Source: an uncultured Desulfovibrio sp.
Lineage (GTDB): Bacteria > Desulfobacterota > Desulfovibrionia > Desulfovibrionales > Desulfovibrionaceae
Direction: 5' to 3'
DNA: 64,000 nt
NCBI RefSeq assembly: GCF_902477725.1
Contig: NZ_CABSIF010000007.1
Location: 62,001 to 126,000 of the forward strand
How positions within the stretch are numbered: position 1 is the first letter of the stretch; the number at the start of each line of letters is the position of its first letter. The position numbers and the translations under genes are program-made. The notes below the pieces were generated by a model, which was not told the origin of the DNA, did no database searches, and was given only the letters and a program-made list of their open reading frames with translations. Positions 34,501 to 43,895 of the stretch are shown here, piece by piece.

Positions 34501-35886
34501 ATGGCAAGCCAGGCGTTGATTAAGGATTTTGAAGACATGATCGGCAAGGAAAACGTGTTCAGTTCCGAAGCCGACCGCATGAGCTATTCGTATGATTCTG
34601 CGGTGCTGCCGCCAGTCATGCCTTCTTTGGTGGTGCGCCCCACTACCAAGGAGCAGCTCGGCCAGTGTGTGAAAAAACTGTATGACAACGGTATCCCCAT
34701 GACCGTGCGCGGCGCGGGAACCAACCTTTCCGGCGGCACCATCCCGGACAAGTCCGAGACTGTGGTTATTCTGACCACCGGCCTTAACCGCATCATTGAA
34801 ATCAATTCTGACGACCTCTACGCTGTGGTGGAACCGGGCGTCATTACTGCTGAATTTGCGGCTACCGTTGCCAAGAAAAATCTTTTCTACCCCCCCGATC
34901 CGGGTTCCCAGGCAGTGTCCACCCTTGCGGGCAACATTGCTGAAAACGCTGGCGGCCTGCGCGGCCTCAAGTACGGTGTTACCAAGGATTACCTCATGGG
35001 CATCGAATTTTTCGACGCCACGGGCGAAGTGGTCAAATCCGGTTCGCGCACGGTCAAGTGCGTTACCGGTTACAACCTCGCCGGCATGATGGTGCAGTCT
35101 GAAGGCACGCTGGGCATTATTTCTGAAGCCATTCTCAAGCTCGTGCCGCCGCCCAAGGCCTCCAAGGCCCTGATGGCAGTGTTCTCTGACGTGCAGGACG
35201 CCGCCGACGCCGTGGCTGGCATCATTGCCGCCCACGTTGTGCCCTGTACTCTCGAATTCCTCGACAATAACACCATCGTGCGTGTTGACGACTTCACCAA
35301 GGCTGGTCTGCCGCGCGAAGCGGGCGCCATCCTGCTCATCGAAGTGGACGGCCACCCCGCCCAGGTTGCTGACGATGCCGAAGCCGTTGAAAAGGTGCTG
35401 AAGGCCAATCACGCCACCGCGGTGCACGTGCCCAAGGACGCCGCCGAAAAGTTCAAGCTGTGGGAAGCCCGCCGCATGGCCCTGCCCGTGCTGGCCCGCG
35501 CCCGTCCCACCACCGTGCTTGAAGACGCCACCGTGCCGCGTTCGCAGATCCCTGCCATGGTCAAGGCCGTCAACGACATCGCAGCCAAGTATCGCCTTGA
35601 AGTGGGCACCTTTGGTCACGCTGGCGATGGCAACCTGCACCCCACATTCTTGTGCGACAAGCGCGACGCCGACGAATTCAAGCGCGTGGAAGAAGCCATC
35701 GACGAAATGTTCGATACGGCTATCAAGCTGAAGGGTACGCTCTCCGGCGAACACGGCATCGGCACCGCCAAGTCCAAGTGGATGGAAAAGGAAACCTCAC
35801 GCGGCACCATTCTGTTCTCGCAGCGGCTGCGCCGGGCTCTTGACCCCAAGGGACTGCTTAACTCCACCAAGCTGGTGGGCATCTAG
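34501..35886 (+). CDS. FAD-dependent D-lactate/glycolate dehydrogenase (GlcD/Dld-type)
   Basis: The 461-residue FAD-linked oxidase has the PCMH FAD domain (RGAGTNLSGGTIP, YAVVEPGVITAEF, GNIAENAGGLRGLKYG) and the C-terminal catalytic domain (TFGHAGDGNLHPTFL, LSGEHGIGTAKSKWM). It oxidises a 2-hydroxy acid, most likely D-lactate to pyruvate. AAGGAGG precedes the ATG. It heads an operon with the Fe-S subunit and L-lactate genes, which matches the lactate oxidation region of Desulfovibrio. Confidence 0.92.
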   Translation: MASQALIKDFEDMIGKENVFSSEADRMSYSYDSAVLPPVMPSLVVRPTTKEQLGQCVKKLYDNGIPMTVRGAGTNLSGGTIPDKSETVVILTTGLNRIIEINSDDLYAVVEPGVITAEFAATVAKKNLFYPPDPGSQAVSTLAGNIAENAGGLRGLKYGVTKDYLMGIEFFDATGEVVKSGSRTVKCVTGYNLAGMMVQSEGTLGIISEAILKLVPPPKASKALMAVFSDVQDAADAVAGIIAAHVVPCTLEFLDNNTIVRVDDFTKAGLPREAGAILLIEVDGHPAQVADDAEAVEKVLKANHATAVHVPKDAAEKFKLWEARRMALPVLARARPTTVLEDATVPRSQIPAMVKAVNDIAAKYRLEVGTFGHAGDGNLHPTFLCDKRDADEFKRVEEAIDEMFDTAIKLKGTLSGEHGIGTAKSKWMEKETSRGTILFSQRLRRALDPKGLLNSTKLVGI

Positions 35887-36006
35887 GCAGTTCGCTCCGG
35901 CATTGCAGAGGCGGGGTCTTTTGGCCCCCGTCTTTTCCGGGGGCTGCCCGCCCAGTGCGGGCGCTACCGGGCAAGAGCTAAAATTCAACCGCTCCAGGAG
36001 CGTTTC

Positions 36007-37302
36007 ATGAGTACTATGCACGAACTGGCCCAGCGCCTTATGGCCCTGGACGACAGGATCACTGCCTGCATGAAATGCGGCATGTGCCAGGCCGTGTGCC
36101 CCATGTTCGGCGCCACCGGTATGGAAGCTGACGTGGCTCGCGGCAAGCTGGCCCTTATTGACAACCTGGCCCATGAGATGATTCAGGACCCTGCGGCTGT
36201 GGCCGAAAAACTGGGCCGCTGCCTTTTGTGCGGTTCCTGTCAGGCGTCCTGCCCGCCCGGCGTCCAGATTATGGACGTCTTCATGGAAGCCCGTGAAATC
36301 GTAAACGAGTTCATCGGCCTGCACCCGGTCAAGAAGATGATCTTCCGTTCGCTTCTGACCAAGCCTGGCCTCTTCAACTTCGCCATGCGCGTTGGCGCGC
36401 CCATGCAGGGCCTGATCTTTGGCTCGAGCAACGACGCGCAGGGTACCGTGTGTGCGCCTCTGCTCAACTTCATGCTGGGCGACCGCCACATCCACCCCCT
36501 GGCAAAAACGCCTCTGCACGCCCGCTACGGCGCGCTTGACGAGCCTCGCCGCGCTGGCGGGCTCAAGGTGGCGTTCTTCCCCGGTTGCGTGGGCGACAAA
36601 ATGTACACAGATATGGCAGAAGCCTGCCTGAAGGTGCTGCGTTATCACAACGTGGCCGTGTTCATGCCCAAAAATCTCACCTGCTGTGGTATTCCGGCGC
36701 TTTCGTCCGGTGATGCCAAGGGCATGGTGGAGCAGATGCGCGTGAACGTCGAAGCCCTCAAAAACGGCGACTTCGACTATATCCTCAGCCCCTGCGGTTC
36801 CTGCACCTCCACGGTCAAGGAACTGTGGCCCCGCTACGCGCACCGTCTGGGTTCTGCCGAAAAGCACAAGATTGAAGAACTGGCCGCCAAGGCCATGGAC
36901 ATCAATGCCTTCCTGGTGGATGTGCTCAAGGTGCAGCCCGCCGAGCAGGCTCTGGAAAACGCCGTCAGCGTGACCTACCACGATTCTTGCCACCTCAAGA
37001 AGTCGCTTGGCGTTGTCAGCCAGCCCCGTTCCGTTGTTGCGGCCAACCCGGCCTACAAGATTACGGAGATGGCCGAAGCTGACCGCTGCTGTGGCTGCGG
37101 CGGGTCGTTCAACCTCTTCCACTACGACTATTCGCGCAAGATCGGCCAGCGCAAGCGCAACAATGTGGTGGCTTCCGGAGCCAAGATTGTGGCCGCCGGC
37201 TGCCCTGCCTGCATGATGCAGCTTGAGGACGTGCTCTCGCACAACCATGACTCCGTGCGCGTCAAGCACACTGTGGAGTTGTACGCTGAAAGCCTGAAGT
37301 AA
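36007..37302 (+). CDS. GlcF-type Fe-S subunit of lactate dehydrogenase
   Basis: The 431-residue protein has two ferredoxin-type clusters (CMKCGMCQAVCP, Cys21/24/27/31, and CLLCGSCQASCPPG) followed by two CCG domains (FFPGCVGDKM with CCGIPA, and DSCHLKKSLG with CCGCGGSF) as in heterodisulfide-reductase-like subunits. It accepts electrons from the flavoprotein upstream and passes them to the membrane pool or a cytochrome. AGGAG precedes the ATG, 120 bases after the flavoprotein gene; a GC hairpin sits at 35924-35944 in the gap. Confidence 0.92.
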   Translation: MSTMHELAQRLMALDDRITACMKCGMCQAVCPMFGATGMEADVARGKLALIDNLAHEMIQDPAAVAEKLGRCLLCGSCQASCPPGVQIMDVFMEAREIVNEFIGLHPVKKMIFRSLLTKPGLFNFAMRVGAPMQGLIFGSSNDAQGTVCAPLLNFMLGDRHIHPLAKTPLHARYGALDEPRRAGGLKVAFFPGCVGDKMYTDMAEACLKVLRYHNVAVFMPKNLTCCGIPALSSGDAKGMVEQMRVNVEALKNGDFDYILSPCGSCTSTVKELWPRYAHRLGSAEKHKIEELAAKAMDINAFLVDVLKVQPAEQALENAVSVTYHDSCHLKKSLGVVSQPRSVVAANPAYKITEMAEADRCCGCGGSFNLFHYDYSRKIGQRKRNNVVASGAKIVAAGCPACMMQLEDVLSHNHDSVRVKHTVELYAESLK

Positions 37303-37548
37303 CATGTGAGCGCGGCGGGGGACTGTGGTTCCTCCGCCGCGTTTATCAACCCGGCGGTTATTCTGCCAGAATGCCCATCTGAAGAAGAGCCGTGGGGGTT
37401 TGTTTCGGAAGCTATGGGCGTGTTACGCCGTTCGCAGGAATATGAGCGCAAACAATGGCAGCGGGTGAATCCGGCCCTCTGCACACTACTTTTCGCGGCG
37501 AAGCTGCATGGTTCAAGAACCCGGCGTGTTTTGAAAAAGGAGTTGTTT

Positions 37549-38175
37549 ATGACACATCAGGAATTGGTAGAAGCCTTTTCCGCCAAGGCTGCGGCTGTTA
37601 ACGCCGTAGTGCAGGAAGTGCCCAACATGGCAGCCGCCTTGCAGTATGTTGTGGACGTTTGCGCCAACAAGGCTCCCGCAGAGCTTTTGGCTGACGAACC
37701 CGGCACGGAACAAGGCCCCCTTGGCCCCAATAAGGTTCCCACGCGCGTGCAGCGTGTGGTGGCAGCGCCGCAGCTTGGCGACGCCGACTTTGCCGCGCTG
37801 GCAGCTGCCTGTGAAGAAAAAGGTTTTCTGTGCATTCGTGAAGGGCTGCGCAACTATCTTGCCGGTATTGACGTGGGCGTTTCCACTGCCGAGCTTGGCG
37901 TTGCCGCCAGCGGCACCTGCCTGCTCAATACCGACAGCGAAGACGTGCGCCTTACGGGCATGATCTCGGAAGTTTCCGTGCTAATGCTGCGCAAGTCCAC
38001 CATCTATCCCGATCTGCCCTCCATAGCCCAGTTGCTGCGCGAGCGCATGAACGAAGGTACTGCCACGTACACCACCCTGGTGACTGGCCCCAGCCGTACC
38101 GCCGACATTGAACGCGTGGCTGCCGTGGGCGTGCATGGGCCGCTGGAACTGCATATCATTCTGCTGGAGGACTAA
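37549..38175 (+). CDS. lutC: LutC-like LUD-domain protein (L-lactate oxidation)
   Basis: The 208-residue LUD-domain protein has GVSTAELGVAASGTCLLNTD and the end TGPSRTADIERVAAVGVHGP, typical of LutC/LldG. In LutABC complexes it is a subunit of the L-lactate dehydrogenase without flavin. AAAGGAG precedes the ATG at 37549; the frame upstream to 37306 is not part of the family. It starts 246 bases after the Fe-S subunit and 3 bases before the next gene. Confidence 0.9.
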   Translation: MTHQELVEAFSAKAAAVNAVVQEVPNMAAALQYVVDVCANKAPAELLADEPGTEQGPLGPNKVPTRVQRVVAAPQLGDADFAALAAACEEKGFLCIREGLRNYLAGIDVGVSTAELGVAASGTCLLNTDSEDVRLTGMISEVSVLMLRKSTIYPDLPSIAQLLRERMNEGTATYTTLVTGPSRTADIERVAAVGVHGPLELHIILLED

Positions 38176-38178
38176 CCC

Positions 38179-40329
38179 ATGCATGACGCCCTCAAGAGCT
38201 CATCGGGATATCATAAGGAACTGGACGAAGCCCTGAACGACGAATTTCTGCGTCGCACGCTTGATACCTTTGCCGTGGCCTACCGCGCCAACCGCGAAGC
38301 CGTGTTCAAGGAAGTGGACGAGAAAGCGCTGATCAAGCAGATCGCCGACGCCAAGGACTACGCCTGTCAGCACATGGACGAACTGTACGCTCAGTTCAAG
38401 GCCGAAGCTGAAAAGCGCGGCGTGCACGTGCACCGTGCCGCCACCGCTGCCGAAGCCAACGACATGATCGTTCGTATCGCCAAAGAAAACAAAGTGAAGA
38501 AGGTGGTCAAGTCCAAGTCCATGACCGCCGAAGAAATCGGCCTGAACACCGCGCTGGAAGGCAATGGCCTGATCGTGGACGAAACCGACCTTGGCGAATG
38601 GATCATCCAGCTGCGCCACGAAGGTCCTTCGCACATGGTTATGCCCGCCATCCACCTTTCGCGTTATCAGGTGGCGGACGACTTCACCAAGGCCACCGGC
38701 GTCAAGCAGGATTCTGACGTGCAGCGTCTGGTCAAGGTGGCCCGCGTGCAGTTGCGCCGCAAGTTCATCGCCGCCGACATGGGCGTGAGCGGCTGTAACT
38801 TTGCCGTGGCCGAAAACGGCGCGATCTCCACCGTGACCAACGAAGGCAACGCCCGCATGGTTACGACCCTCCCGCGTGTGCACGTTGCCATTGCTGGTCT
38901 GGACAAGCTCGTTGCCAAGCTGGACGATGCCCTGGTGGCCCTTCAGGTGCTGCCCCGCAACGCCACCGCCCAGCGCCTTACCTCCTATGTTACCTGGATG
39001 TGCGGCGCAGGCCCCTGCGCAGCCAATGCCGATGATAAAAAGATCCTGCACGTTATCTTCCTCGATAACGGCCGTACCGAAATCGCCAAGGATCCCCTGT
39101 TCTCGCAGGTGTTCCGCTGCGTGCGCTGCGGCGCTTGCGCCAACGTCTGCCCCGTGTACCGCCTCGTGGGCGGCCACAAGATGGGCTACATCTATATTGG
39201 CGCCATCGGCCTGATCCTTACCTACTTCTTCCACGGCAAGGATCGTGCGCGGATTCTCAGCCAGAACTGCATGGGTTGCGAATCGTGCGCCAATGTGTGC
39301 GCTGGCGGCATCGACCTGCCGCGTCTTATCCGCGAAGTGCGCTCGCGCCTCAACGTGGAACAGGGCGCGCCCATCGAAGCCAACCTGCTTTCCGCTGTGA
39401 TGAAGAACCGCAAGCTGTTCCACAAGCTGCTCAAGTTCGCCAGCTTCGCCCAGAAGCCCTTCACTCGTGGGGCGCAGTTCCAGCGCCATCTGCCTGCCGT
39501 CTTCCTTGGCAAGCACAACTTCAAGGCTCTGCCCGCCATTGCCAACAAGTCCTTCCGCGACCGTTGGCCCGAACTGGCCCCCAAGGTGCAGAACCCCACC
39601 TATCGTGTGGCTATCTTCGCTGGCTGCGCCCAGGACTTCATCTACCCCGAAGAACTGGAAGCCTGCGTGAAGATTCTGGCCGCCAAGAACGTGGCCGTGG
39701 ACTTCCCCATGGAACAGTCCTGCTGCGGCTTGCCCCTCGAAATGATGGGCCAGCGCAAAACCTCCATGGATGTGGCCAAGCAGAACATTGCGGCCTTCCG
39801 TGGCGGCAACTACGACTACATCATCACGCTGTGCGCCAGCTGCGCCGGTCATCTTACGCACCACTATCCTGAAATTCTCGACAATGATTTCTCGACTGTG
39901 GAAGCTCAGGCCTTTGCGGCCAAGATCATCGACTTCAGCTCCTTCGTGCATGACGTGCTGGGCCTCAAGGCCGAGGACTTCAACAAGTCTGCGCAGAAGG
40001 TCACCTACCACGCCGCTTGCCATCTGTGCCGTGGCCTGGGCGTCAAAAAGGCCCCTCGCGACCTTATTGGCGATGCGGCTGAATACGTGCCTTGCGAGGA
40101 AGAAGAAGTGTGCTGCGGCTTTGGCGGCAGCTACTCTGTGAAGTTCCCCGAAATCTCCGCCCAGCTGCTGGACAAGAAGATCGCCAACATGAAGGCCACT
40201 GGCGCTGACCGCCTGGTGGTGGACTGCCCCGGCTGCGTCATGCAGATCCGTGGTGGTGCTGAAAAGCAGGGCCTCAAGATCAAGGTCGATCATATTGCCG
40301 AGCTTCTGGCTGAAAACCTGAAAAAGTAA
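38179..40329 (+). CDS. LutB-LutA fusion, Fe-S L-lactate dehydrogenase subunit
   Basis: The 716-residue protein joins a LutB half (LUD region KKVVKSKSMTAEEIGLN, VTNEGNARMVTTLPRVHVA; ferredoxin motifs CVRCGACANVCP and CMGCESCANVC) to a LutA half with two CCG domains (FAGCAQDFIYPEE, SCCGLPLEMMG, then ACHLCRGLG and CCGFGGSYSV). Such fused LldEF-type subunits are known in Desulfovibrio lactate operons. It oxidises L-lactate with LutC. A double hairpin and terminator follow. Confidence 0.93.
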   Translation: MHDALKSSSGYHKELDEALNDEFLRRTLDTFAVAYRANREAVFKEVDEKALIKQIADAKDYACQHMDELYAQFKAEAEKRGVHVHRAATAAEANDMIVRIAKENKVKKVVKSKSMTAEEIGLNTALEGNGLIVDETDLGEWIIQLRHEGPSHMVMPAIHLSRYQVADDFTKATGVKQDSDVQRLVKVARVQLRRKFIAADMGVSGCNFAVAENGAISTVTNEGNARMVTTLPRVHVAIAGLDKLVAKLDDALVALQVLPRNATAQRLTSYVTWMCGAGPCAANADDKKILHVIFLDNGRTEIAKDPLFSQVFRCVRCGACANVCPVYRLVGGHKMGYIYIGAIGLILTYFFHGKDRARILSQNCMGCESCANVCAGGIDLPRLIREVRSRLNVEQGAPIEANLLSAVMKNRKLFHKLLKFASFAQKPFTRGAQFQRHLPAVFLGKHNFKALPAIANKSFRDRWPELAPKVQNPTYRVAIFAGCAQDFIYPEELEACVKILAAKNVAVDFPMEQSCCGLPLEMMGQRKTSMDVAKQNIAAFRGGNYDYIITLCASCAGHLTHHYPEILDNDFSTVEAQAFAAKIIDFSSFVHDVLGLKAEDFNKSAQKVTYHAACHLCRGLGVKKAPRDLIGDAAEYVPCEEEEVCCGFGGSYSVKFPEISAQLLDKKIANMKATGADRLVVDCPGCVMQIRGGAEKQGLKIKVDHIAELLAENLKK

Positions 40330-40343
40330 TCCAACGAAACATC

Positions 40344-40383
40344 TTCCTGCGGATTGAAAGCCAAGGCTCTTCATCCGCAGGAA
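40344..40383. other. Hairpin just after the lactate operon
   Basis: An 11-bp perfect stem (40344-40354 with 40373-40383) lies 14 bases past the stop. No T tract follows; the real terminator is the next hairpin, so this may protect the mRNA 3' end. Confidence 0.6.
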
Positions 40384-40393
40384 AGTTGAGGGA

Positions 40394-40437
40394 AGGTGCG
40401 GTTCTCCACTGTGGGGAGGGCCGCACCTATATCTTTT
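40394..40437 (+). terminator. Terminator of the lactate oxidation operon
   Basis: Stem AGGTGCGG/CCGCACCT (40394-40401 with 40421-40428) continues with an inner CTCC/GGAG helix, then ATATCTTTTT follows. Confidence 0.85.
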
Positions 40438-40601
40438 TCAAATTTCCGTGTTGAGCTGCTTGGGAAGATGAGGTTCTGCGCGCCGTACGTTTTGGCCTTT
40501 CACGCCCTGCGGCGCCAGCGTGGGCATTATCTGCACCGTGCTGTGATGCTTAATCCTGGCGTGTTCTAGAATGCTGGCGGCAGAGTCGTAGCTCATATGT
40601 T

Positions 40602-40636
40602 GCAAAGGCCGCTCAGCAGTGCTGGGCGGCCTTTGC
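40602..40636. other. Intergenic hairpin before a hypothetical gene
   Basis: Stem GCAAAGGCCG/CGGCCTTTGC (40602-40611 with 40627-40636) with a further CTCAGC/GCTGGG inside. No T tract on either side. It lies 63 bases past the stop of the minus-strand gene at 40699. The rest of 40440-40698 holds nothing recognised. Confidence 0.5.
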
Positions 40637-40698
40637 GCATAGATCGGGCTGGCGGTCTGGTGGATTGTCTGGATAACCCTTTGTAGAATCCTGTTCTT

Positions 40699-41103
40699 CT
40701 AATGACTGCGTTGTTTACCTGGGAGTTGCTTCCAGTACCAGTTGCTCACAAGCGTATTGTCACGTGACGCCCACTCTCCGCATGATTCAAAATAGTCCAG
40801 CACGCTCTGTTCCTTGGGGCTGAGTTCAAGCCCGGAGCGTGCCATCTGGCGCATGCGGATAAAGATCACCAGACATTCAAAAAGCGAAAACAGATCGTCA
40901 GTCTCCAGGGCATCCTGGTTCAGGTATTTTGTAAATTCCTGATAAAAGGGGTTGTGCTCGTCAACTATGGCATCATAATCCGTGCTGAATTCCTTGAGTG
41001 ACATAATGCCTGAAAGAAAGTGTTTTTCGAAGGGGCACTCATGACCCTGTCCTGCTTTGGCACAGAGGCGCTGCATAAGTTCTAAATGATCTGAAAGCGG
41101 CAT
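40699..41103 (-). CDS. Hypothetical 134-residue helical protein
   Basis: Unrecognised. From MPLSDHLELMQRL the protein is hydrophilic and largely helical by composition, with few Gly/Pro and a Trp-rich end (SNWYWKQLPG). It carries scattered His, Asp and Glu but no clear hemerythrin or other metal motif. CAGGAGCCAAGCT precedes the ATG at 41103, a good ribosome site, which favours this start over the upstream frame. It stands alone between two hairpins. Confidence 0.65.
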   Translation of the reverse strand: MPLSDHLELMQRLCAKAGQGHECPFEKHFLSGIMSLKEFSTDYDAIVDEHNPFYQEFTKYLNQDALETDDLFSLFECLVIFIRMRQMARSGLELSPKEQSVLDYFESCGEWASRDNTLVSNWYWKQLPGKQRSH

Positions 41104-41175
41104 AGCTTGGCTCCTGAGACAAAATGTTCTGCTTGGAGATAGCTTATCTTCTATAAACATTCAAATTAAGCAGGC

Positions 41176-41202
41176 GAAAAAAAGCCCGCTCTTGTTCCGG
41201 GC
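41176..41202 (-). terminator. Terminator after the secreted hypothetical gene
   Basis: Stem GCCCG/CGGGC (41184-41188 with 41198-41202) is followed on the minus strand by seven T. It lies 140 bases past the stop of the gene at 41343. Confidence 0.75.
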
Positions 41203-41342
41203 AGGCTGTGATTATAAGCAGTGTTAAAAGGCCGAGTTTGAAACTAAAATTATTTAAGCAGTCTACTTATTATGCTCTTTGAACTGTAAAAAAGTTTTTT
41301 TGATTTTTTTGCTAAAAGTAAAGGTTGCTTTTTGCAATTAGG

Positions 41343-41909
41343 CTAGCGCTGGTTGCGCCGTGGTTGCAGATACTGCGGCTGAAAAAGTAGGCGGTACTGC
41401 TTCACTGTGGACAGCCGCTGAGGGGCTGTTACTTCGCCTTCGATAGACAGCGCCTTGTCGGAAAGCCCGAAGGGTTGAAGCTGTCCGGGCGGAACATCCA
41501 TGTGCGAGAGTCTCTCGCCGCTGACATTGAACACCGGAAGGCTGCTTGAAGAAGAACCAGCCATAAGAACAGCGGTGGCATTGGCCGAAGGCGAGACGTT
41601 TTTTCCAGCGGCCGAGCGCTGTGAGGTGGCGTTGAGCAGGCTTGGCATGGAGACTTCGGCCCTACGCAGCACATCAATAAAGTCGTTGCCGGTGCGCCCA
41701 ACAAAGGTCACAAGCGAAGAGCCGTCGCCGTACACAAGCAGGCTGACGGGCATGGTGCCGCCGTGTATGCCAAAGTAGGCAGGGCGCGCGCCAGCTGGCA
41801 TGACCACCCAGCCTTGTTGTTCTGGCAAACCCTGGCTGTCTGTGCTCCAGGCGGTTGCGGGGATAAGGGCAGTCAGTAAAAAACAGAACAAATAAAGTGT
41901 GTTCCGCAT
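41343..41909 (-). CDS. Hypothetical secreted protein
   Basis: The 188-residue protein has a Sec signal peptide (MRNTLYLFCFLLTALIPATAWS, cleavage likely near residue 22). The mature part is Ser/Gly/Leu-rich, with GIHGGTMPVSLLVYGDGSS and VFNVSGERL, and was not recognised. It is probably periplasmic or surface-exposed. It is followed by a terminator and preceded by an AT-rich region. Confidence 0.65.
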   Translation of the reverse strand: MRNTLYLFCFLLTALIPATAWSTDSQGLPEQQGWVVMPAGARPAYFGIHGGTMPVSLLVYGDGSSLVTFVGRTGNDFIDVLRRAEVSMPSLLNATSQRSAAGKNVSPSANATAVLMAGSSSSSLPVFNVSGERLSHMDVPPGQLQPFGLSDKALSIEGEVTAPQRLSTVKQYRLLFQPQYLQPRRNQR

Positions 41910-42038
41910 ATTATCCTGTTCCGGATAGGGAAATTTGCATGTTACGGTATGATTCTACCGCCATGTCACACCCTTTAGTGAGGCGCGCGGCAATTGTCAA
42001 GGAGACTGTGAAGGCGCATGTAATATGCCTTTACAAGC

Positions 42039-43163
42039 CTACCCGGGGCGGCGCTTTTTGGATTTTGGCGCAGGCTGCGTAGTTGGCTCTGGCGCTGCCT
42101 TTTGCGGCTGCGGCGTAAGGTCGGGCGGCGGTGGAATCTGGGGCAGATTCTGGGCATTGCCAAGGTAGTGCAGAAAAAAATCACCCAGGGATTCCGTCAT
42201 GCGTCTGTGGATTGCCCCGCGTGTTTCTTCCGTGACCGAGCGGCACAGTTCAGGCAACTCCATGGCCAGAGATTCGGGGCATGGAGCCATGAGCGCGCCC
42301 GTGTCGGCCTGCGGCAGGCTCAGCCAGCGAGGTTTTTTATCCATAAGTTCAAATATGCGCCGCGCATGCAGGGCTGGGTTGTTCAGGCTGTCATTGGGCG
42401 CGGCCATAATCAACAGCGGCGGGTAGAACCAGTGGAACGACTGGCGCGAAAACAGCATGCCAAAACCGGGCGCCACCGCCGCGATGGCGTGAATGCGCGT
42501 GTCGGCGAGGCTGCGTGTGAGCGGCAGGTTTTTGCACAGCGATTCCATGCGTTCGCGAGCCCAGGTATTGCAATACATGTCGTTTGGAGCAGTGCGCGAG
42601 CAATAGCTGGCCCAGCCCTCGCAGTCGGGCAGTGCACCGCCCAGCAGCAGAGCCGCCGCGCCGCCAACGCCAAAGCCGATTACTCCGATGCGCGAAGCGT
42701 CAATACTGGGCTCCACTTCGGGATCATGCAGGAGCAGGTCAATGCTGCCAGAAAGTTCGTGCGCACGGTTTTCAAGCTGCTGCCAGGTCAACAGGTTGTC
42801 CATGTTGTCCATGTTGTCGCCAGGGTGATTGGGGGCAGCCACCACAAATCCCAGCGATGCCAGCCAGGCGGCGGTATCATGGTAGGAAAAACGCGTTCCT
42901 GCGGTATCGTGCGAGAGCAGAAGCAGGGGAAAACGCCCGTCCACAGCCTTGCCTGCGCGGGAGGCGGAAATCTCCCACGGAGCATAGTTGAGATCACGCG
43001 GCGGGCGGGATGATGGATACCACACATTCACATCCAGGCGCAGGCCTGTTTCCGGCGACCACTGTCCAAGCGTTCTGAAGCCGACCATATAGGTGTCGGC
43101 AGCATTGGCGGCAGGAGCGAACAGGAGCAGGGCAAGGACAGCTATGGTGGTGAGTACGCGCAT
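42039..43163 (-). CDS. Secreted alpha/beta hydrolase-like protein lacking the Ser nucleophile
   Basis: The 374-residue protein has a signal peptide (MRVLTTIAVLALLLFAPAANA), then an alpha/beta-hydrolase fold similar to PAF-acetylhydrolase/dienelactone-hydrolase proteins (LLLLSHDTAGTRFSYHDTA, LASLGFVVAAPNHPGDN). The nucleophile elbow reads GFGVGG (163-168), with Gly at position 165 where GxSxG would have Ser; codon GGC is one base from AGC. A Pro-rich tail ends the protein. Either it is inactive or uses another residue. The start at 43163 matches the signal peptide. Confidence 0.75.
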   Translation of the reverse strand: MRVLTTIAVLALLLFAPAANAADTYMVGFRTLGQWSPETGLRLDVNVWYPSSRPPRDLNYAPWEISASRAGKAVDGRFPLLLLSHDTAGTRFSYHDTAAWLASLGFVVAAPNHPGDNMDNMDNLLTWQQLENRAHELSGSIDLLLHDPEVEPSIDASRIGVIGFGVGGAAALLLGGALPDCEGWASYCSRTAPNDMYCNTWARERMESLCKNLPLTRSLADTRIHAIAAVAPGFGMLFSRQSFHWFYPPLLIMAAPNDSLNNPALHARRIFELMDKKPRWLSLPQADTGALMAPCPESLAMELPELCRSVTEETRGAIHRRMTESLGDFFLHYLGNAQNLPQIPPPPDLTPQPQKAAPEPTTQPAPKSKKRRPG

Positions 43164-43247
43164 GGCTGTGTTGTGCCACAAGCGGCCTTGGGGTACAAGA
43201 GCAGACCGAAGGCGCGGCAATGCGCCCGATGAGGGAGATCAGCCTTT

Positions 43248-43892
43248 ATGGAACTACTGAGCAGCTTTGTCAGTTTTATTCTGCACATAGACGTGCATTT
43301 GTTTGAGCTTGCCGATCAGTACGGGCTGTGGCTTTACGCCATACTGTTCGTCATTGTTTTTTGCGAAACAGGCCTTGTGGTAACCCCCTTCCTGCCAGGC
43401 GATTCCCTGCTGTTTGCCTCCGGTGTGGTGGCCGGGGCCGGGCTGTTGGGCTATGGCGAAGTGATGGGCGTACTGCTGGCGGCGGGCATACTGGGCGATG
43501 CGGTGAATTATTTGATAGGGCGGCATGTGGGCCCGGCCATCTTTTCGCGCGAGAACCGCCTTATCAAAAAGTCCCACCTGCTCAAGGCGCACGACTTTTA
43601 CGAGAGGCACGGCGGCAAGGCTATTGTGCTGGCCCGCTTTGTGCCCATTGTCCGTACCTTTGCGCCCTTTGTGGCGGGCATTGCCCTGATGCATCCGCCC
43701 ACGTTTTTTCTGTTCAACATCACGGGCTGCGTACTCTGGGTGGGCGGGCTGGTTTCCGCCGGGTACTTCCTCGGTAACCTGGAATGGGCGCGGCAGAACT
43801 TCAGCCTGATTGTTTACGGCATCATCATTGTTTCCGTGCTACCCGTTGTTATTGAAGTAGCGCGCTCCAAGTTTGGGAAGGGCAAGGATTAG
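43248..43892 (+). CDS. DedA family membrane protein
   Basis: The 214-residue protein has the DedA core GLVVTPFLPGDSLLFASG, ILGDAVNYLIGRHVGP and FYERHGGKAIVLARFVPIVRTFAPFVAG. DedA proteins support lipid carrier or phospholipid flipping and proton-dependent membrane homeostasis. Four to five hydrophobic segments are evident. It is divergent from the hydrolase and ends 3 bases from the convergent ModF-like gene. Confidence 0.93.
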   Translation: MELLSSFVSFILHIDVHLFELADQYGLWLYAILFVIVFCETGLVVTPFLPGDSLLFASGVVAGAGLLGYGEVMGVLLAAGILGDAVNYLIGRHVGPAIFSRENRLIKKSHLLKAHDFYERHGGKAIVLARFVPIVRTFAPFVAGIALMHPPTFFLFNITGCVLWVGGLVSAGYFLGNLEWARQNFSLIVYGIIIVSVLPVVIEVARSKFGKGKD

Positions 43893-43895
43893 GCC

